Shown: in pieces, positions 8,976 through 17,783 of the stretch | How positions within the stretch are numbered: position 1 is the first letter of the stretch | Layout of the letters: the number at the start of each line of letters is the position of its first letter | DNA from: JBKBRC01 sp046292345 | Lineage (GTDB): Bacteria > Bacteroidota > Rhodothermia > Rhodothermales > Rubricoccaceae | Length of the DNA: 64,000 bases | Assembly: GCA_046292345.1 (NCBI GenBank) | Contig: JBKBRC010000010.1 | Span: 1 to 64,000, forward strand | Direction: 5' to 3' | Program-made: the position numbers and the translations under genes | Notes under the pieces: generated by a model | What the model saw: the letters and a program-made list of their open reading frames with translations, nothing else | Databases searched by the model: none | Told to the model about the DNA's origin: nothing

Positions 8976-11309
8976 GTGACTGCGCTAGAAGCCCTCTCCG
9001 CCGCCACTCGCGCCGCACTCATGGCGGGGGATCCCGTGCGGCTCCCGGGCCTGGGCACGCTCGAGAAAGTGCACGTTCCCGCGCGTCTCGCCCTACGGCC
9101 CGGCGGTGGCCGTGTGCTCCTCCCTCCCTCGGCGGCGGTGCGCTTCCGGCCCTCCGGCGAGGCGGGCCCTGCCGAGCCCGCCCTCATTGCCCTGTTCGCA
9201 CGTTTCGCCGCACCCGCCGGCGACCCCGCACGCGCCTTCGCCGACGCCGTCGACCAGCTGCTCGCCCGTCTCGCGGCCCGCGGCGAAGCCGAGCTCGGCG
9301 GCGTCGGGCTTTTCCGGCGGGACGACCGCTCGACCGGCTTCGTGCCCGCAGGTGTGCTCTTGGCAGCCCTCAACCGCGCCTACATCGGCCTGGCCCCCGT
9401 CGCAACCCCCGGGGCGCCTCCAGAGCCCGTCGGCAGCGAAACGCCAGGCGGAGCGGACGAGCCGCCGCCCCGGGCGCCCTCCGCCCCGCCGTCAGACCAG
9501 CCGCCCGGCGGGCCCATCCCAGCAGCCAGCCCCACGCCCGACGACCATCCCGAAGACAACCCTGCTCCCGGAGGTCCGACTGCGCAACCTGGAAGCGCCG
9601 GCGAGATGGCCATGCCGTTCGATCCGCGTGCCATCGCGTTCAAAGCAGAGGACGAGGCGCCCGAAGACCCCGCGGGCCGTGCGGCCGAGGCACCGGCGCA
9701 AGCGCTCTTCCTCGAAAACAGCGACGACGTAGACGGATCCGAGGCGGCGCCTCGCGCGTGGACAGACGACGCCGTGGACAGCGCAGAGGCCGACGACGGC
9801 CCCCCCGGCGACGCAGAGGTGCTTCCGAGCAGCGACGCCGGCTCTCCCGCCGGCCACGCACAGACGGCCGGCCCCGAGCACGCGGCCGACCTCCCGTCGG
9901 CGGACGCCCTGTCCGGAAGCGAGCCGGACACGCCGCAGACCGGGCCTCGGCCCGGGGCGGTCCACAGCGCAGGTCCTCTCCGTGACGCCCCCTCGGAAGC
10001 CTACGCCGATCAGGATGATCTCCTCGACGAGGACTTCACCATTGCACCGCCCCTGCTTGACTGGGACGAACCGGCGCCCGTCCCGAAGTGGGCCGCCCGG
10101 GCTGCTCCGAGCGCCGACGACGACGCGCCCCACGACGCCCCGGAGGCAGACGGCAACACGGCCGGCAAGGCCGCAGAGGCTCCGGAGACCGGCGTGCCCT
10201 CGCACGCTCCCGCCTCATCCAACGACGCGCTGGGCGCTTTCCCAGAAGAGCCCGCCGCCGAAGACACGGAAGCGCTCTACGCCTGGATGAGCGACGACCT
10301 CGGCTGGCCCAACGAGCACGAAACGCCCGGCGCGGACCTGCCCGGCGCGGACCTGTCTGACAGGCCCCCCTCCCATGCCGGAGGCCCGGCCTCGGCCGGA
10401 CAGTCCACAGAAGAGCGGTCGCTCCTCCCTGACGACGTCGAGGCGTGGCTCGCCGGAGCCTGGGTACCGCCTCACGCTGAGGCCGTCTCCAACGACCTCG
10501 GGCCACCTCCGGAGCCAGAGGACGCCGAGTTCCGGTACGTCGGGAGCACGGCGGACGCTGCGGCGTCCGCCCCTCCTCCCCCGGATGCCTCCGCGGATGC
10601 CTCCCTCCCCTCGGAGCCTGTAGACAGGGACCCCTCCGGTTTCGCGCCCCCTGCGTCTGCGCCCCCTGCGTCTGCGCCCCCTGCGTCTGCGCCCCCTGCG
10701 TCTGCGCGGCCTCGCCGGCGCACGCCCGCTTACGCGCTGGCGGGCGCCGGAGCGCTCGCGCTCGTGGCGCTCCTGCTGCTGCCGCGCCTCATCGCGCCGC
10801 GCGAGACGACACCCGTGCCGCCGCGCGAGGCGGCCCCGGAAGCGGCGCTGACGGCGCCGCCGGACTTCCGCCCGGACGAGGACGCCCCGCCCTCGGACGC
10901 CCCCGCCGGCGCGTCCGAAACCGACCTCGCGCCGCCGCCCGACGACGTGCCGCCCGCACCGCCGCCGCGACCCGCCCTCGATCCTCCCGCCCGGGCCCCT
11001 GTCCAAGCCCCCGCGCCGGCCGTGGATGCGGCGGTGGCCCTCCTGGGGCCGGCCCCCATAGACCCGGCCCAGGGCGGCTTCACCTGGGTGACGGACTCCA
11101 CGCCCATCCGCGCCGACGCCGAGCGCGCCGCCGCGCGCCACCGCCAGGCTGGCTTCCGCGCCGCCGTGCTCCCCGGCACCGCCAGCCAGCGCACCGTCTA
11201 CCGCGTCGCCATCGGGCAGTTCGCCACGCGCGAGGCCGCCATCGCCGCACGAGACCGCCTCCCCGCCGACGTGCGCCAGGACGCCTGGACACTCAACCTC
11301 AGCCCGTAA
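8976..11309 (+). CDS. HU-like/SPOR-domain inner-membrane protein
   Basis: The 777-residue protein starts at GTG 8976. The first ~150 residues resemble the paired HU-like (CCDC81-type) domains of Bacteroidota SPOR proteins: VRLPGLGTLEKV and VLLPPSAAVRFRPS form the first, and ELGGVGLFRRDD the second. A very long acidic, Pro/Ala-rich linker follows, containing 15-bp repeats. A transmembrane helix (about 588-605, ALALVALLLLPRLIA) comes next, and a C-terminal SPOR domain (about 695-777) contains YRVAIGQFATREAA. SPOR domains bind denuded peptidoglycan glycans at division sites. The topology implies a cytoplasmic HU-like end and a periplasmic SPOR end, linking nucleoid or cytoplasm to the cell wall. 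ExbB/ExbD genes follow directly. Confidence 0.85.
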   Translation: MTALEALSAATRAALMAGDPVRLPGLGTLEKVHVPARLALRPGGGRVLLPPSAAVRFRPSGEAGPAEPALIALFARFAAPAGDPARAFADAVDQLLARLAARGEAELGGVGLFRRDDRSTGFVPAGVLLAALNRAYIGLAPVATPGAPPEPVGSETPGGADEPPPRAPSAPPSDQPPGGPIPAASPTPDDHPEDNPAPGGPTAQPGSAGEMAMPFDPRAIAFKAEDEAPEDPAGRAAEAPAQALFLENSDDVDGSEAAPRAWTDDAVDSAEADDGPPGDAEVLPSSDAGSPAGHAQTAGPEHAADLPSADALSGSEPDTPQTGPRPGAVHSAGPLRDAPSEAYADQDDLLDEDFTIAPPLLDWDEPAPVPKWAARAAPSADDDAPHDAPEADGNTAGKAAEAPETGVPSHAPASSNDALGAFPEEPAAEDTEALYAWMSDDLGWPNEHETPGADLPGADLSDRPPSHAGGPASAGQSTEERSLLPDDVEAWLAGAWVPPHAEAVSNDLGPPPEPEDAEFRYVGSTADAAASAPPPPDASADASLPSEPVDRDPSGFAPPASAPPASAPPASAPPASARPRRRTPAYALAGAGALALVALLLLPRLIAPRETTPVPPREAAPEAALTAPPDFRPDEDAPPSDAPAGASETDLAPPPDDVPPAPPPRPALDPPARAPVQAPAPAVDAAVALLGPAPIDPAQGGFTWVTDSTPIRADAERAAARHRQAGFRAAVLPGTASQRTVYRVAIGQFATREAAIAARDRLPADVRQDAWTLNLSP
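10326..10355. repeat. 15-bp tandem repeat, 2 copies
   Basis: Two copies of cccggcgcggacctg encode PGADL twice in the acidic linker of the SPOR protein. Confidence 0.85.
10644..10703. repeat. 15-bp tandem repeat, 4 copies
   Basis: Four perfect copies of gcgccccctgcgtct encode APPAS repeats just before the transmembrane helix of the SPOR protein. Confidence 0.95.
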
Positions 11310-11312
11310 CTC

Positions 11313-11366
11313 CGCCCGCGCGGACGATCCCGCCCACGCGGACAGCCTCGCCTGCGCAGACCTGCA
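11313..11366. repeat. Degenerate 18-bp repeat, 3 copies, between SPOR and exbB genes
   Basis: Three diverged 18-base units of the form cgccCgcgcggacgatcc fill the spacer between the SPOR gene stop and the exbB start. They look like an aged tandem duplication. Confidence 0.5.
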
Positions 11367-11381
11367 CTCAGCGCCTCCTCC

Positions 11382-12110
11382 ATGCTCACCTTCCTGCTTC
11401 TGCTCCAGGCCGCCGAGACGGCTGCCGCCATAGCCTCCCCGGAGGCCGCGCCCGGCGCTCCCACCTCCGAGTCCCTCATCGACGTGCTCGTACGCGGCGG
11501 TTGGGTCATGATCCCAATCGCGCTGCTCTCGCTGCTCACGATCTACCTCTTCGTTGAGCGGCTGCTCGCGCTGCGCAAGGCTACCGGCGACCCGGATCGG
11601 CTCACAGCGGCCGTGCGCGAGTACGTCCACGCGGGCGACATCACCGGCGCCATCGGCTACTGCCGGGCGCAGGATACGCCCGTCGCACGCATCATCCAGC
11701 GCGGCCTCGAGCGCCTCGGCCGGCCCATCGGCGAGATCAAGGAGGCCGTACAGGAGGCCGGGCGCCGCGAGACGTATGCGCTCGAGAAGCGAACCGACCT
11801 GCTGGCCTCCGCGGCCGCCATCGCGCCCATGATCGGCTTTCTGGGCACCGTGACGGGCATGATCCGCGCGTTCCAGCAGATCCAGGCGCTCCAGGGCCAG
11901 GTCAACCCGAGCGTGCTCGCCGGTGGCATCTGGGAGGCGCTCATCACGACCGCCGCCGGCCTCACGGTGGGCATCCTCGCGCTCTTCGCCTACAACTTCC
12001 TCTTCAACCGCATCTCGCGCACGGTCAACAACCTCGAGCGCGCCTCGACGGACTTCATCGACCTGCTCCAGGCCCCGAGCGCCGCCGACCGGCGGCGCGT
12101 CCCGGCCTGA
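11382..12110 (+). CDS. exbB: MotA/TolQ/ExbB-family proton channel protein
   Basis: The 242-residue protein has three membrane segments: about residues 38-58 (GGWVMIPIALLSLLTIYLF), 145-165 (LLASAAAIAPMIGFLGTVTG) and 185-210. The IAPMIGFLGTVTGMIRAF stretch is the family signature at the start of the second helix. With ExbD it forms a proton-driven motor in the inner membrane that energises TonB- or Tol-type outer-membrane processes. It is followed 31 bases later by exbD. Whether it serves TonB transport or a Tol-Pal-like function cannot be decided. The linked TPR and SPOR proteins favour an envelope-division role. Confidence 0.93.
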   Translation: MLTFLLLLQAAETAAAIASPEAAPGAPTSESLIDVLVRGGWVMIPIALLSLLTIYLFVERLLALRKATGDPDRLTAAVREYVHAGDITGAIGYCRAQDTPVARIIQRGLERLGRPIGEIKEAVQEAGRRETYALEKRTDLLASAAAIAPMIGFLGTVTGMIRAFQQIQALQGQVNPSVLAGGIWEALITTAAGLTVGILALFAYNFLFNRISRTVNNLERASTDFIDLLQAPSAADRRRVPA

Positions 12111-12141
12111 CCGTCCTCCCACGCCCCGCCTGAGGACGCCC

Positions 12142-12546
12142 ATGCCCCTCGACTTCTCTTCTGGACGCAGGCCGCTCGTCGCCTTCAGCCTCGCCTCGCT
12201 GACCGACATCGTGCTGCTGCTACTGATCTTCTTCCTGCTCACGAGCTCGTTCGTGACCCAGTACGGGCTGCCCGTCAACCTGCCCGAGACGGCCGCTTCG
12301 GCGCCGCTCGAGGAGGACCTCGTGGCCATTACCATCGACGCCGAGGGACGGCTCTTCGTGGACGAGCGCGAGACGGTCGCGGACAGCCTCGCCGCAGTCA
12401 TCGAGGCCGTGCGGGGCGAGCGCGACGTTCTGGCCGTCTACGCCGACCGCGACGCGCAGATCGGCCAGCTCGCCGCCGTGGCCAGCGCCGCCTCGCAGCT
12501 CGACATGCGCGTCTCCATCGCCACGACAGCGCTCGCGGAGGACTGA
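12142..12546 (+). CDS. exbD: ExbD/TolR-family biopolymer transport protein
   Basis: The 134-residue protein has one N-terminal membrane helix (about 14-38) containing the family motif SLTDIVLLLLIFFLLTSSF, whose Asp is the proton-carrying residue. A short periplasmic domain follows (VAITIDAEGRLFVDE, VYADRDAQIGQLA). It is the last gene of the plus-strand envelope operon and meets a convergent gene only 8 bases after its stop. ATG 12142 is chosen because it lies 31 bases after the exbB stop and gives the standard family N terminus. Confidence 0.93.
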   Translation: MPLDFSSGRRPLVAFSLASLTDIVLLLLIFFLLTSSFVTQYGLPVNLPETAASAPLEEDLVAITIDAEGRLFVDERETVADSLAAVIEAVRGERDVLAVYADRDAQIGQLAAVASAASQLDMRVSIATTALAED

Positions 12547-12554
12547 GCCGGCCC

Positions 12555-14129
12555 TCAGGCCCACCCGGCGCGGTCGAGCGAGCGGTACTGCACCGCCTCG
12601 GCCAGGTGCTCGGCACGGACGTGCTCGGCGCCGCCAAGGTCGGCGATCGTACGGGCGACCTTGAGCACGCGGTCGTGCGCGCGCGCCGAGAGCCCGAGCC
12701 GCGTCAGCGCCGCCTTCATCAGCGCCCGTCCGTCGGCGTCGAGCGGGACGAAGCGCCGCACCTGTGCCGGTGTCATGCGTGCGTTGCAGAACGGCAACCC
12801 GCCCTGTGCGGGCGCGCGCGCGGCCTGCCGTGCGCGCGCGGCCTCCACGCGCGCGCGCACGGCCGCGCTCGGCTCGGCCGGCTCGTGGCGGCTGAGGTCC
12901 TCGAACGGCACCGGCGTGACCTCCACGTGCAGATCGATGCGGTCGAGGAGCGGGCCAGAGATCTTGGCGAGGTAGCGCTGCGCATGTCCGGGCGGGCACA
13001 CGCAGGCCTTGTGCGGGTCGCCCGCGTGGCCGCAGGGGCACGGGTTCATCGAGGCGACGAGCATGAACGCGGCCGGGTAGCGCACCGTCCCCCGCGCCCG
13101 CGCGATCGTGATCTCGCCCTCCTCGAGGGGCTGGCGAAGCACCTCGAGCACGGCGCGGTCGAACTCGGGCAGTTCGTCCAGGAAGAGCACGCCGTGGTGC
13201 GCAAGCGAAATCTCGCCCGGTAGCGGGTTCGAGCCGCCGCCGCAGAGCCCGGCGTTGGAGACCGTGTGGTGGGGCGCCCGGAAGGGCCGCTCGGTAACGA
13301 GCCCGCCGCGCGCGTGCCCGTTGAGCGCGCCGCTGACCGAATGGATCTTGGTCGTCTCGAGGGCCTCGGCGGGCGTGAGCGGCGGCAGGATCGTGGGCAG
13401 GCGCCGCGCGAGCATGGTCTTGCCCGAGCCGGGCGGCCCGACGAGCAGGGCGTTGTGGCCGCCGGCCGCGGCGACCTCGAGCGCGCGCTTGACGTAGGCC
13501 TGCCCGCGCACGTCGGCGAAGTCCACCGCGTCCGGGGGCGTCGCCGGCGCGAGCGTGTCGGGGGCGGGGCGGAACGGCGGCGCCTGCCCGCCCCGCTCGG
13601 CGAGCAGTTCGAACGCCTCGGCGAGCGTGCCGACGGCGTGCACGGCCAGGCCGTCCACGACGGCGGCCTCGGGGGCGTTCTCGCGCGGCACGAGCATGCC
13701 CTCCCGCCCGGCGGCGCGCGCGCCGGCGGCCATCGGGAGCACGCCGCGCACGGGCCGCAGCGAGCCGTCGAGCGAGAGCTCGCCGACGATCACGAAGCGG
13801 TCCAGCACGGCCTGCTCGAGCGGCGGCCGGCGCTGCTGCGCGAGGGCCTCGGGCAGCGAGGCCAGCAGCCCGAGCGCGATCGGCAGGTCGTAGGCCGAGC
13901 CCTCCTTGCGCACGTCGGCCGGCGCCAGGTTGATCGTCACGACGTGCCGCGGCACCGGCAGGCCGCTGTTTTTGAGCGCAGCCCACACGCGGTCGCGGCT
14001 CTCGCGCACGGCGCCGTCGGGCAGCCCCACGACGGTCCAGCGCGGCAGGCCGGACTCGGTGTGCGTTTCGATCTCGATGGGGAGCGCGTCCACGCCGAGG
14101 ACGGCGCTGCTCCAGACGCGGGAGAGCAT
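12555..14129 (-). CDS. comM: YifB-family Mg-chelatase-like AAA ATPase (ComM-like)
   Basis: The 524-residue protein matches the YifB/ComM family in length and order: an N-terminal Lon-protease-S16-like domain (LPRWTVVGLPDGAVRESRDRV), an AAA+ Mg-chelatase core with Walker A GPPGSGKTMLARRLP, Walker B GVLFLDELPEF, and a Cys-rich MNPCPCGHAGDP insertion typical of the family, then a C-terminal helical domain. ComM is a hexameric helicase that promotes branch migration in natural transformation. ATG 14129 (MLSRVWSS) gives the family N terminus. It overlaps no neighbour and diverges from the antiporter gene. Confidence 0.93.
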   Translation of the reverse strand: MLSRVWSSAVLGVDALPIEIETHTESGLPRWTVVGLPDGAVRESRDRVWAALKNSGLPVPRHVVTINLAPADVRKEGSAYDLPIALGLLASLPEALAQQRRPPLEQAVLDRFVIVGELSLDGSLRPVRGVLPMAAGARAAGREGMLVPRENAPEAAVVDGLAVHAVGTLAEAFELLAERGGQAPPFRPAPDTLAPATPPDAVDFADVRGQAYVKRALEVAAAGGHNALLVGPPGSGKTMLARRLPTILPPLTPAEALETTKIHSVSGALNGHARGGLVTERPFRAPHHTVSNAGLCGGGSNPLPGEISLAHHGVLFLDELPEFDRAVLEVLRQPLEEGEITIARARGTVRYPAAFMLVASMNPCPCGHAGDPHKACVCPPGHAQRYLAKISGPLLDRIDLHVEVTPVPFEDLSRHEPAEPSAAVRARVEAARARQAARAPAQGGLPFCNARMTPAQVRRFVPLDADGRALMKAALTRLGLSARAHDRVLKVARTIADLGGAEHVRAEHLAEAVQYRSLDRAGWA

Positions 14130-14373
14130 GGAAGCGGAAGACAGGTCGGAGGGCGACGGGTGCGAAGACCGCAGGGGCGCCCCGAAGACCCTCCCGCGGG
14201 CCAGCCGCAACCGCCGAGCCCGAGGCTGCTCCGTAGCCGCCCCGCGGCCCGACGCGGCGGCGAAGACTCGGTGCGTGCGGAACGCACCGCTCCGCCGCCG
14301 CGTGACCATCTCCCGAGGCGCCTCCGCCGCCGGCACCTTCCAAGACGAGCGCGTCCCCTCCCAAGCGTCCGCT

Positions 14374-16122
14374 TTGCCCACGATAGACCTCGTCCTTCTC
14401 GTCGGAGGACTGCTCCTGCTGCTCGGCATCGCCTCGAGCAAGCTCTCGACGCGCGTGGGCATGCCGGTGCTCGTCCTCTTCCTCGGGCTCGGCATGCTCG
14501 CCGGCTCGGACGGGCCCGGGGGCATCGCCTTCGGCGACTTCGGACTCGCCAACGCGCTCGCGAGCGCCGCGCTCGCGCTCATCCTTTTCGACGGCGGCCT
14601 GCGCACCTCGTGGTCGTCCGTCGCGGCGGCCTGGAAGCCTGCGCTCGTCCTCTCGACGCTCGGCGTGCTGCTCACCGCCGGCGTGACCGGGCTCGCCGCG
14701 TGGGCGCTCCTGGAGTTGCCGCTCGCTCAGGGCCTGCTGCTCGGCGCCATCGTCGGCTCGACCGACGCCGCGGCCGTGTTCTCGGTCCTGCGCACCAGCG
14801 GCCTCCGCCTGCCCGAGCGCCTCACGGCCACGCTCGAGGTCGAGAGCGGCTCGAACGACCCGATGGCCATCTTCCTCACGCTCGGGCTCGTCGGGCTCAT
14901 CACGGCCCCGGGCGCGCCCGTGAGCGGACTGCTCGGGCTCTTCGTGGTGCAGTTCGGGGTCGGCGCGCTCGTCGGCGTGGCCGGCGGGCTGGCGGCCTCG
15001 TGGACCGTCAACCGGATCAACCTGGACCATGCCGGGCTCTACCCGCTGCTCGTGGCCGCGGCCGGGCTCGTCACGTTCGGTGCGGCGGCCGTGCTTGGCG
15101 GCAGCGGCTTCCTGGCCGTCTACGTCGCCGGCGTGGTGCTGGGCAACCGGCGGCTGGTCTTCCGCAACGGCATCCTGTTCTTCCACGACGCGACGGCCTG
15201 GCTGGGCCAGATCGCCCTGTTCGTGATGCTGGGGCTGCTCAGCTTCCCGAGCCGCCTGCCGGGGATTGTCGGGCCGGGACTGCTGATCGCGCTCGTGCTG
15301 ATCTTCGTCGCGCGGCCACTCGCGGTATGGCTGTGCACGCGCCCGTTCGGGTTCGACAGGCGCGAGGTCGGGCTCGTGGCGTGGGCCGGGCTCAAGGGGG
15401 CCGTCCCGATCACGCTCGCCACGTTCCCGCTCATGGCCGGCGTCGAGGGCAGCGCGCGCATCTTCGACGTCGTCTTCTTCGTCGTGCTGCTCTCGGCCAT
15501 CTCGCAGGGCTGGACGCTCGCGGGCGTCGCGCGGCGGCTCCGCCTGGCGCAGCCGAGCGTAAGCGTGCCGCCGGTCTCGGTGGAGTTCAACGCGCTGCGG
15601 CACGTAGACGGCGAGGTCGTGGACTACACGGTCGAGCCGTCGGCGCGCGTGGCCGGGCAGGCGCTGCGCGACGTCGCCATCCCGGAGGGCGTGGCCGTGA
15701 CGCTCGTCGTGCGCGACGGGACGATCGTGATCCCGCGCGGGACGACGCGCCTGCTGCCCGGAGACCACGTCTTCGTGGCCATGCACGCCGCGCTACGCCC
15801 GTTCGTGAGCCGCCTCTTCGATCCCTATGCCGAGACGCCGCCGCTGCGCGACGGCCTCACGCTCACGTTTGCCGAGACGTACACGGTCGGACAGCTGCAC
15901 CGCTTCTTCGGCATCCCCGGCCCGACGTGGTCTGAGCAGCCCATCGCGGACGTGCGCGCGCGCGAGGCGGACCCGCACCTCGGGCCGTTCCGCGTCCTGC
16001 CGGCCGACGAGCCGGGCTTCGTGCGCCTCGTCTACGACGCCGTCGCCGAGGCCGCCGTGGCCGCGCCGGCCGCGGCGCCGGTCAGCCCTCCGCCACCCGC
16101 TGCGCCAGCCGGTACGCGATGA
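14374..16122 (+). CDS. NhaP2-type potassium/proton antiporter
   Basis: The product (about 582 residues from TTG 14374) matches the CPA1 NhaP2 family in length. About 12 membrane segments start with a conserved hydrophobic N terminus (IDLVLLVGGLLLLLGIASSK) and a LILFDGGLRT segment, followed by the ion-binding stretch GAIVGSTDAAAVFSVL and EVESGSNDPMAIFL. A C-terminal cytoplasmic regulatory part with a TrkA_C-like region (VAGQALRDVAIPEGVAVTLV) follows. It should exchange K+ or Na+ for H+ across the inner membrane. The start is uncertain: GTG 14302 or earlier ATGs are in frame, but TTG 14374 fits the family N terminus best. Its last 41 bases overlap the convergent small gene. Confidence 0.88.
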   Translation: MPTIDLVLLVGGLLLLLGIASSKLSTRVGMPVLVLFLGLGMLAGSDGPGGIAFGDFGLANALASAALALILFDGGLRTSWSSVAAAWKPALVLSTLGVLLTAGVTGLAAWALLELPLAQGLLLGAIVGSTDAAAVFSVLRTSGLRLPERLTATLEVESGSNDPMAIFLTLGLVGLITAPGAPVSGLLGLFVVQFGVGALVGVAGGLAASWTVNRINLDHAGLYPLLVAAAGLVTFGAAAVLGGSGFLAVYVAGVVLGNRRLVFRNGILFFHDATAWLGQIALFVMLGLLSFPSRLPGIVGPGLLIALVLIFVARPLAVWLCTRPFGFDRREVGLVAWAGLKGAVPITLATFPLMAGVEGSARIFDVVFFVVLLSAISQGWTLAGVARRLRLAQPSVSVPPVSVEFNALRHVDGEVVDYTVEPSARVAGQALRDVAIPEGVAVTLVVRDGTIVIPRGTTRLLPGDHVFVAMHAALRPFVSRLFDPYAETPPLRDGLTLTFAETYTVGQLHRFFGIPGPTWSEQPIADVRAREADPHLGPFRVLPADEPGFVRLVYDAVAEAAVAAPAAAPVSPPPPAAPAGTR

Positions 16123-16315
16123 ACCCGGTCACGCCGAACGTGATCGCGTAGAGCGTCGCGTCGTACGACTCGCCGGTCGTGAGCAGGAACAGCCCCGCCG
16201 GCACGCCCGCCCCGAGCCCTCCGCCGACCGCAAACGCGACCGAGTAGGCAACCCAGAGAAGCATCGCGCGGACGGCGCTGAGGGGGCGGGGGCGGGGGGC
16301 GACGGGAGCGGCCAT
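16082..16315 (-). CDS. Small membrane protein, unknown
   Basis: The 77-residue protein has two predicted membrane helices (about 18-40 and 48-70) separated by a short loop containing TTGESYDA. I recognise no family. It is the last gene of a minus-strand run behind the polyferredoxin membrane protein (36-base gap) and overlaps the 3' end of the antiporter gene by 41 bases on the opposite strand. The position suggests a small subunit of the redox system, but that is inference. Confidence 0.6.
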   Translation of the reverse strand: MAAPVAPRPRPLSAVRAMLLWVAYSVAFAVGGGLGAGVPAGLFLLTTGESYDATLYAITFGVTGFIAYRLAQRVAEG

Positions 16316-16351
16316 GGAGGGGGGAGAGCGGGTACGTGAGCGGGGGGAAGG

Positions 16352-17746
16352 TTACGCGCGCGCGGCGGGCGTTTGTGCGGCAGGCGGCGCATCCTCCGGC
16401 AGCACGTCCAGGTCGGCGATCAGGTTCTGCGTCGCGCGTCCGACGCGCCCGGCGCGCGGGCCGTTCTCGAGGCGCAGCACGCCGCGCGGACACACCTCGG
16501 CGCAGACGCCGCACCCGACGCAGCCGGCGCGCACCACGTTCTGTCCGCGCTGCGCGTACCACCGCACGTCGATGCCCATCTCGCAGTACGCGGAGCAGTT
16601 GCCGCACGAGATGCACTGCCCGCCGTTGGTCGTGATCCGGAAGCGCGAGAAGAAGCGCTGCTGCAGCCCGAGGATGGCCGCCATCGGGCAGCCGAAGCGG
16701 CACCAGACGCGGCTGCCGAGCAGCGGGTAGAACCCGACGCCCACGACGCCGGCGAAGAGCGCTCCGATGTAGAATCCGTACCAGCCGGCCAGGCCGGCGG
16801 CGAGCGCGTCGAGCCAGGGCACCTCGGTCGCGGCGGCCAGCCAGAGCGTCCCCGTGACGAGCACGACCGCCACGAGGACGCCGTGCACCGTCCACCGCTC
16901 GAGGCGCCAGGCGCGCAGGCTCTTGTCCGAGAGGTGGCGATAGGGATCGCCAGCGGTCTCGGCCAGGCCGCCGCAGCCGCACACCCACGCGCAGTACCAC
17001 CGCTTGCCGTAGAAGTATGTCAGCACCGGCGTGGCAAGCCCGAGCAGGAGCGCGCCCCAGACGAGCATCGCCAGCCCGAGCCGGCCCTCGGCACGCAGCG
17101 CTGCGACGGACTCGGGGAAGAACAGGTCGTAGTCCAGCGGCCACGTGTAGTGGAGGTAGAGCTCCGGCTGCTGCAGGCGTACCAGAAGCGCCGGAAGCGC
17201 GAACGCGAGCAGTGTCTGGAACGCCATCACCGAGGCGAGGCGGAGGACGTGGTAGCGCGTCCGGCGGTAGCGCACGAGCGCGCGCACGCCCATCGCGGCC
17301 ACGGCGAGCGTGTAGCACGTCGCATAGAGGAACCACTGCCCACCGTTCTCGAGCGTGGCCGGCTGCGCGCGCAGCAGCCGGCTGAGCGGGTCGCCGAGCG
17401 GGATGAGACCGGCCAGCGCCTCGGGACGGAAGTAGAGCAGCCCGTAGAGCCCCGTCAGCACGACGGCCACGAGCCATGCGACGGCGCCGCGCGCCTGGTT
17501 GGACGAGAACATGACGCCGTCGTGGCGGAGCGCGGCCGGGCGCCGCAATCCGTCCAGCCCGTAGACGACAGCGCCAAGCCCGAGGCCGCCCAGTACGAGC
17601 CACGCGAACGCGACCGGGTGCCGCGCGGCCAGGTCGCTCGCGAGCGCCACGATGGCCGCCAGCACGCTCACGCCCACGAGCGCGAGCCCGACGCGCTGCA
17701 CGGCGCTCGGGCGATAGGCCGGGTTGTCGGTCAGGGCGAGACGCAT
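16352..17746 (-). CDS. NapH/NosR-like 4Fe-4S polyferredoxin membrane protein
   Basis: The 464-residue protein has about eight membrane segments in the first 350 residues. Two CxxxC-type motifs characteristic of NapH/NosR/CcoG-type proteins follow: CAWVCGCGG and CRFGCPM. The C terminus carries two 4Fe-4S clusters (CISCGNCSAYCEMGID and CVGCGVCAEVCPRGVL). Such proteins move electrons between quinols and periplasmic or cytoplasmic partners. The upstream FAD oxidoreductase gene (38 bases away, same strand) is a plausible electron donor or acceptor. No nitrous oxide or nitrate reductase gene is nearby, so the terminal partner is unknown. Confidence 0.85.
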   Translation of the reverse strand: MRLALTDNPAYRPSAVQRVGLALVGVSVLAAIVALASDLAARHPVAFAWLVLGGLGLGAVVYGLDGLRRPAALRHDGVMFSSNQARGAVAWLVAVVLTGLYGLLYFRPEALAGLIPLGDPLSRLLRAQPATLENGGQWFLYATCYTLAVAAMGVRALVRYRRTRYHVLRLASVMAFQTLLAFALPALLVRLQQPELYLHYTWPLDYDLFFPESVAALRAEGRLGLAMLVWGALLLGLATPVLTYFYGKRWYCAWVCGCGGLAETAGDPYRHLSDKSLRAWRLERWTVHGVLVAVVLVTGTLWLAAATEVPWLDALAAGLAGWYGFYIGALFAGVVGVGFYPLLGSRVWCRFGCPMAAILGLQQRFFSRFRITTNGGQCISCGNCSAYCEMGIDVRWYAQRGQNVVRAGCVGCGVCAEVCPRGVLRLENGPRAGRVGRATQNLIADLDVLPEDAPPAAQTPAARA

Positions 17747-17783
17747 GGCGGAAGCGGCCGAACGGCCGGGGGCGGGCCGGGGG

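Noticed and set aside
12220..15786. 1188-codon minus-strand open frame
   Set aside because: It crosses exbD, YifB and the antiporter genes in wrong frames; the product is Arg/His/Asp low complexity.
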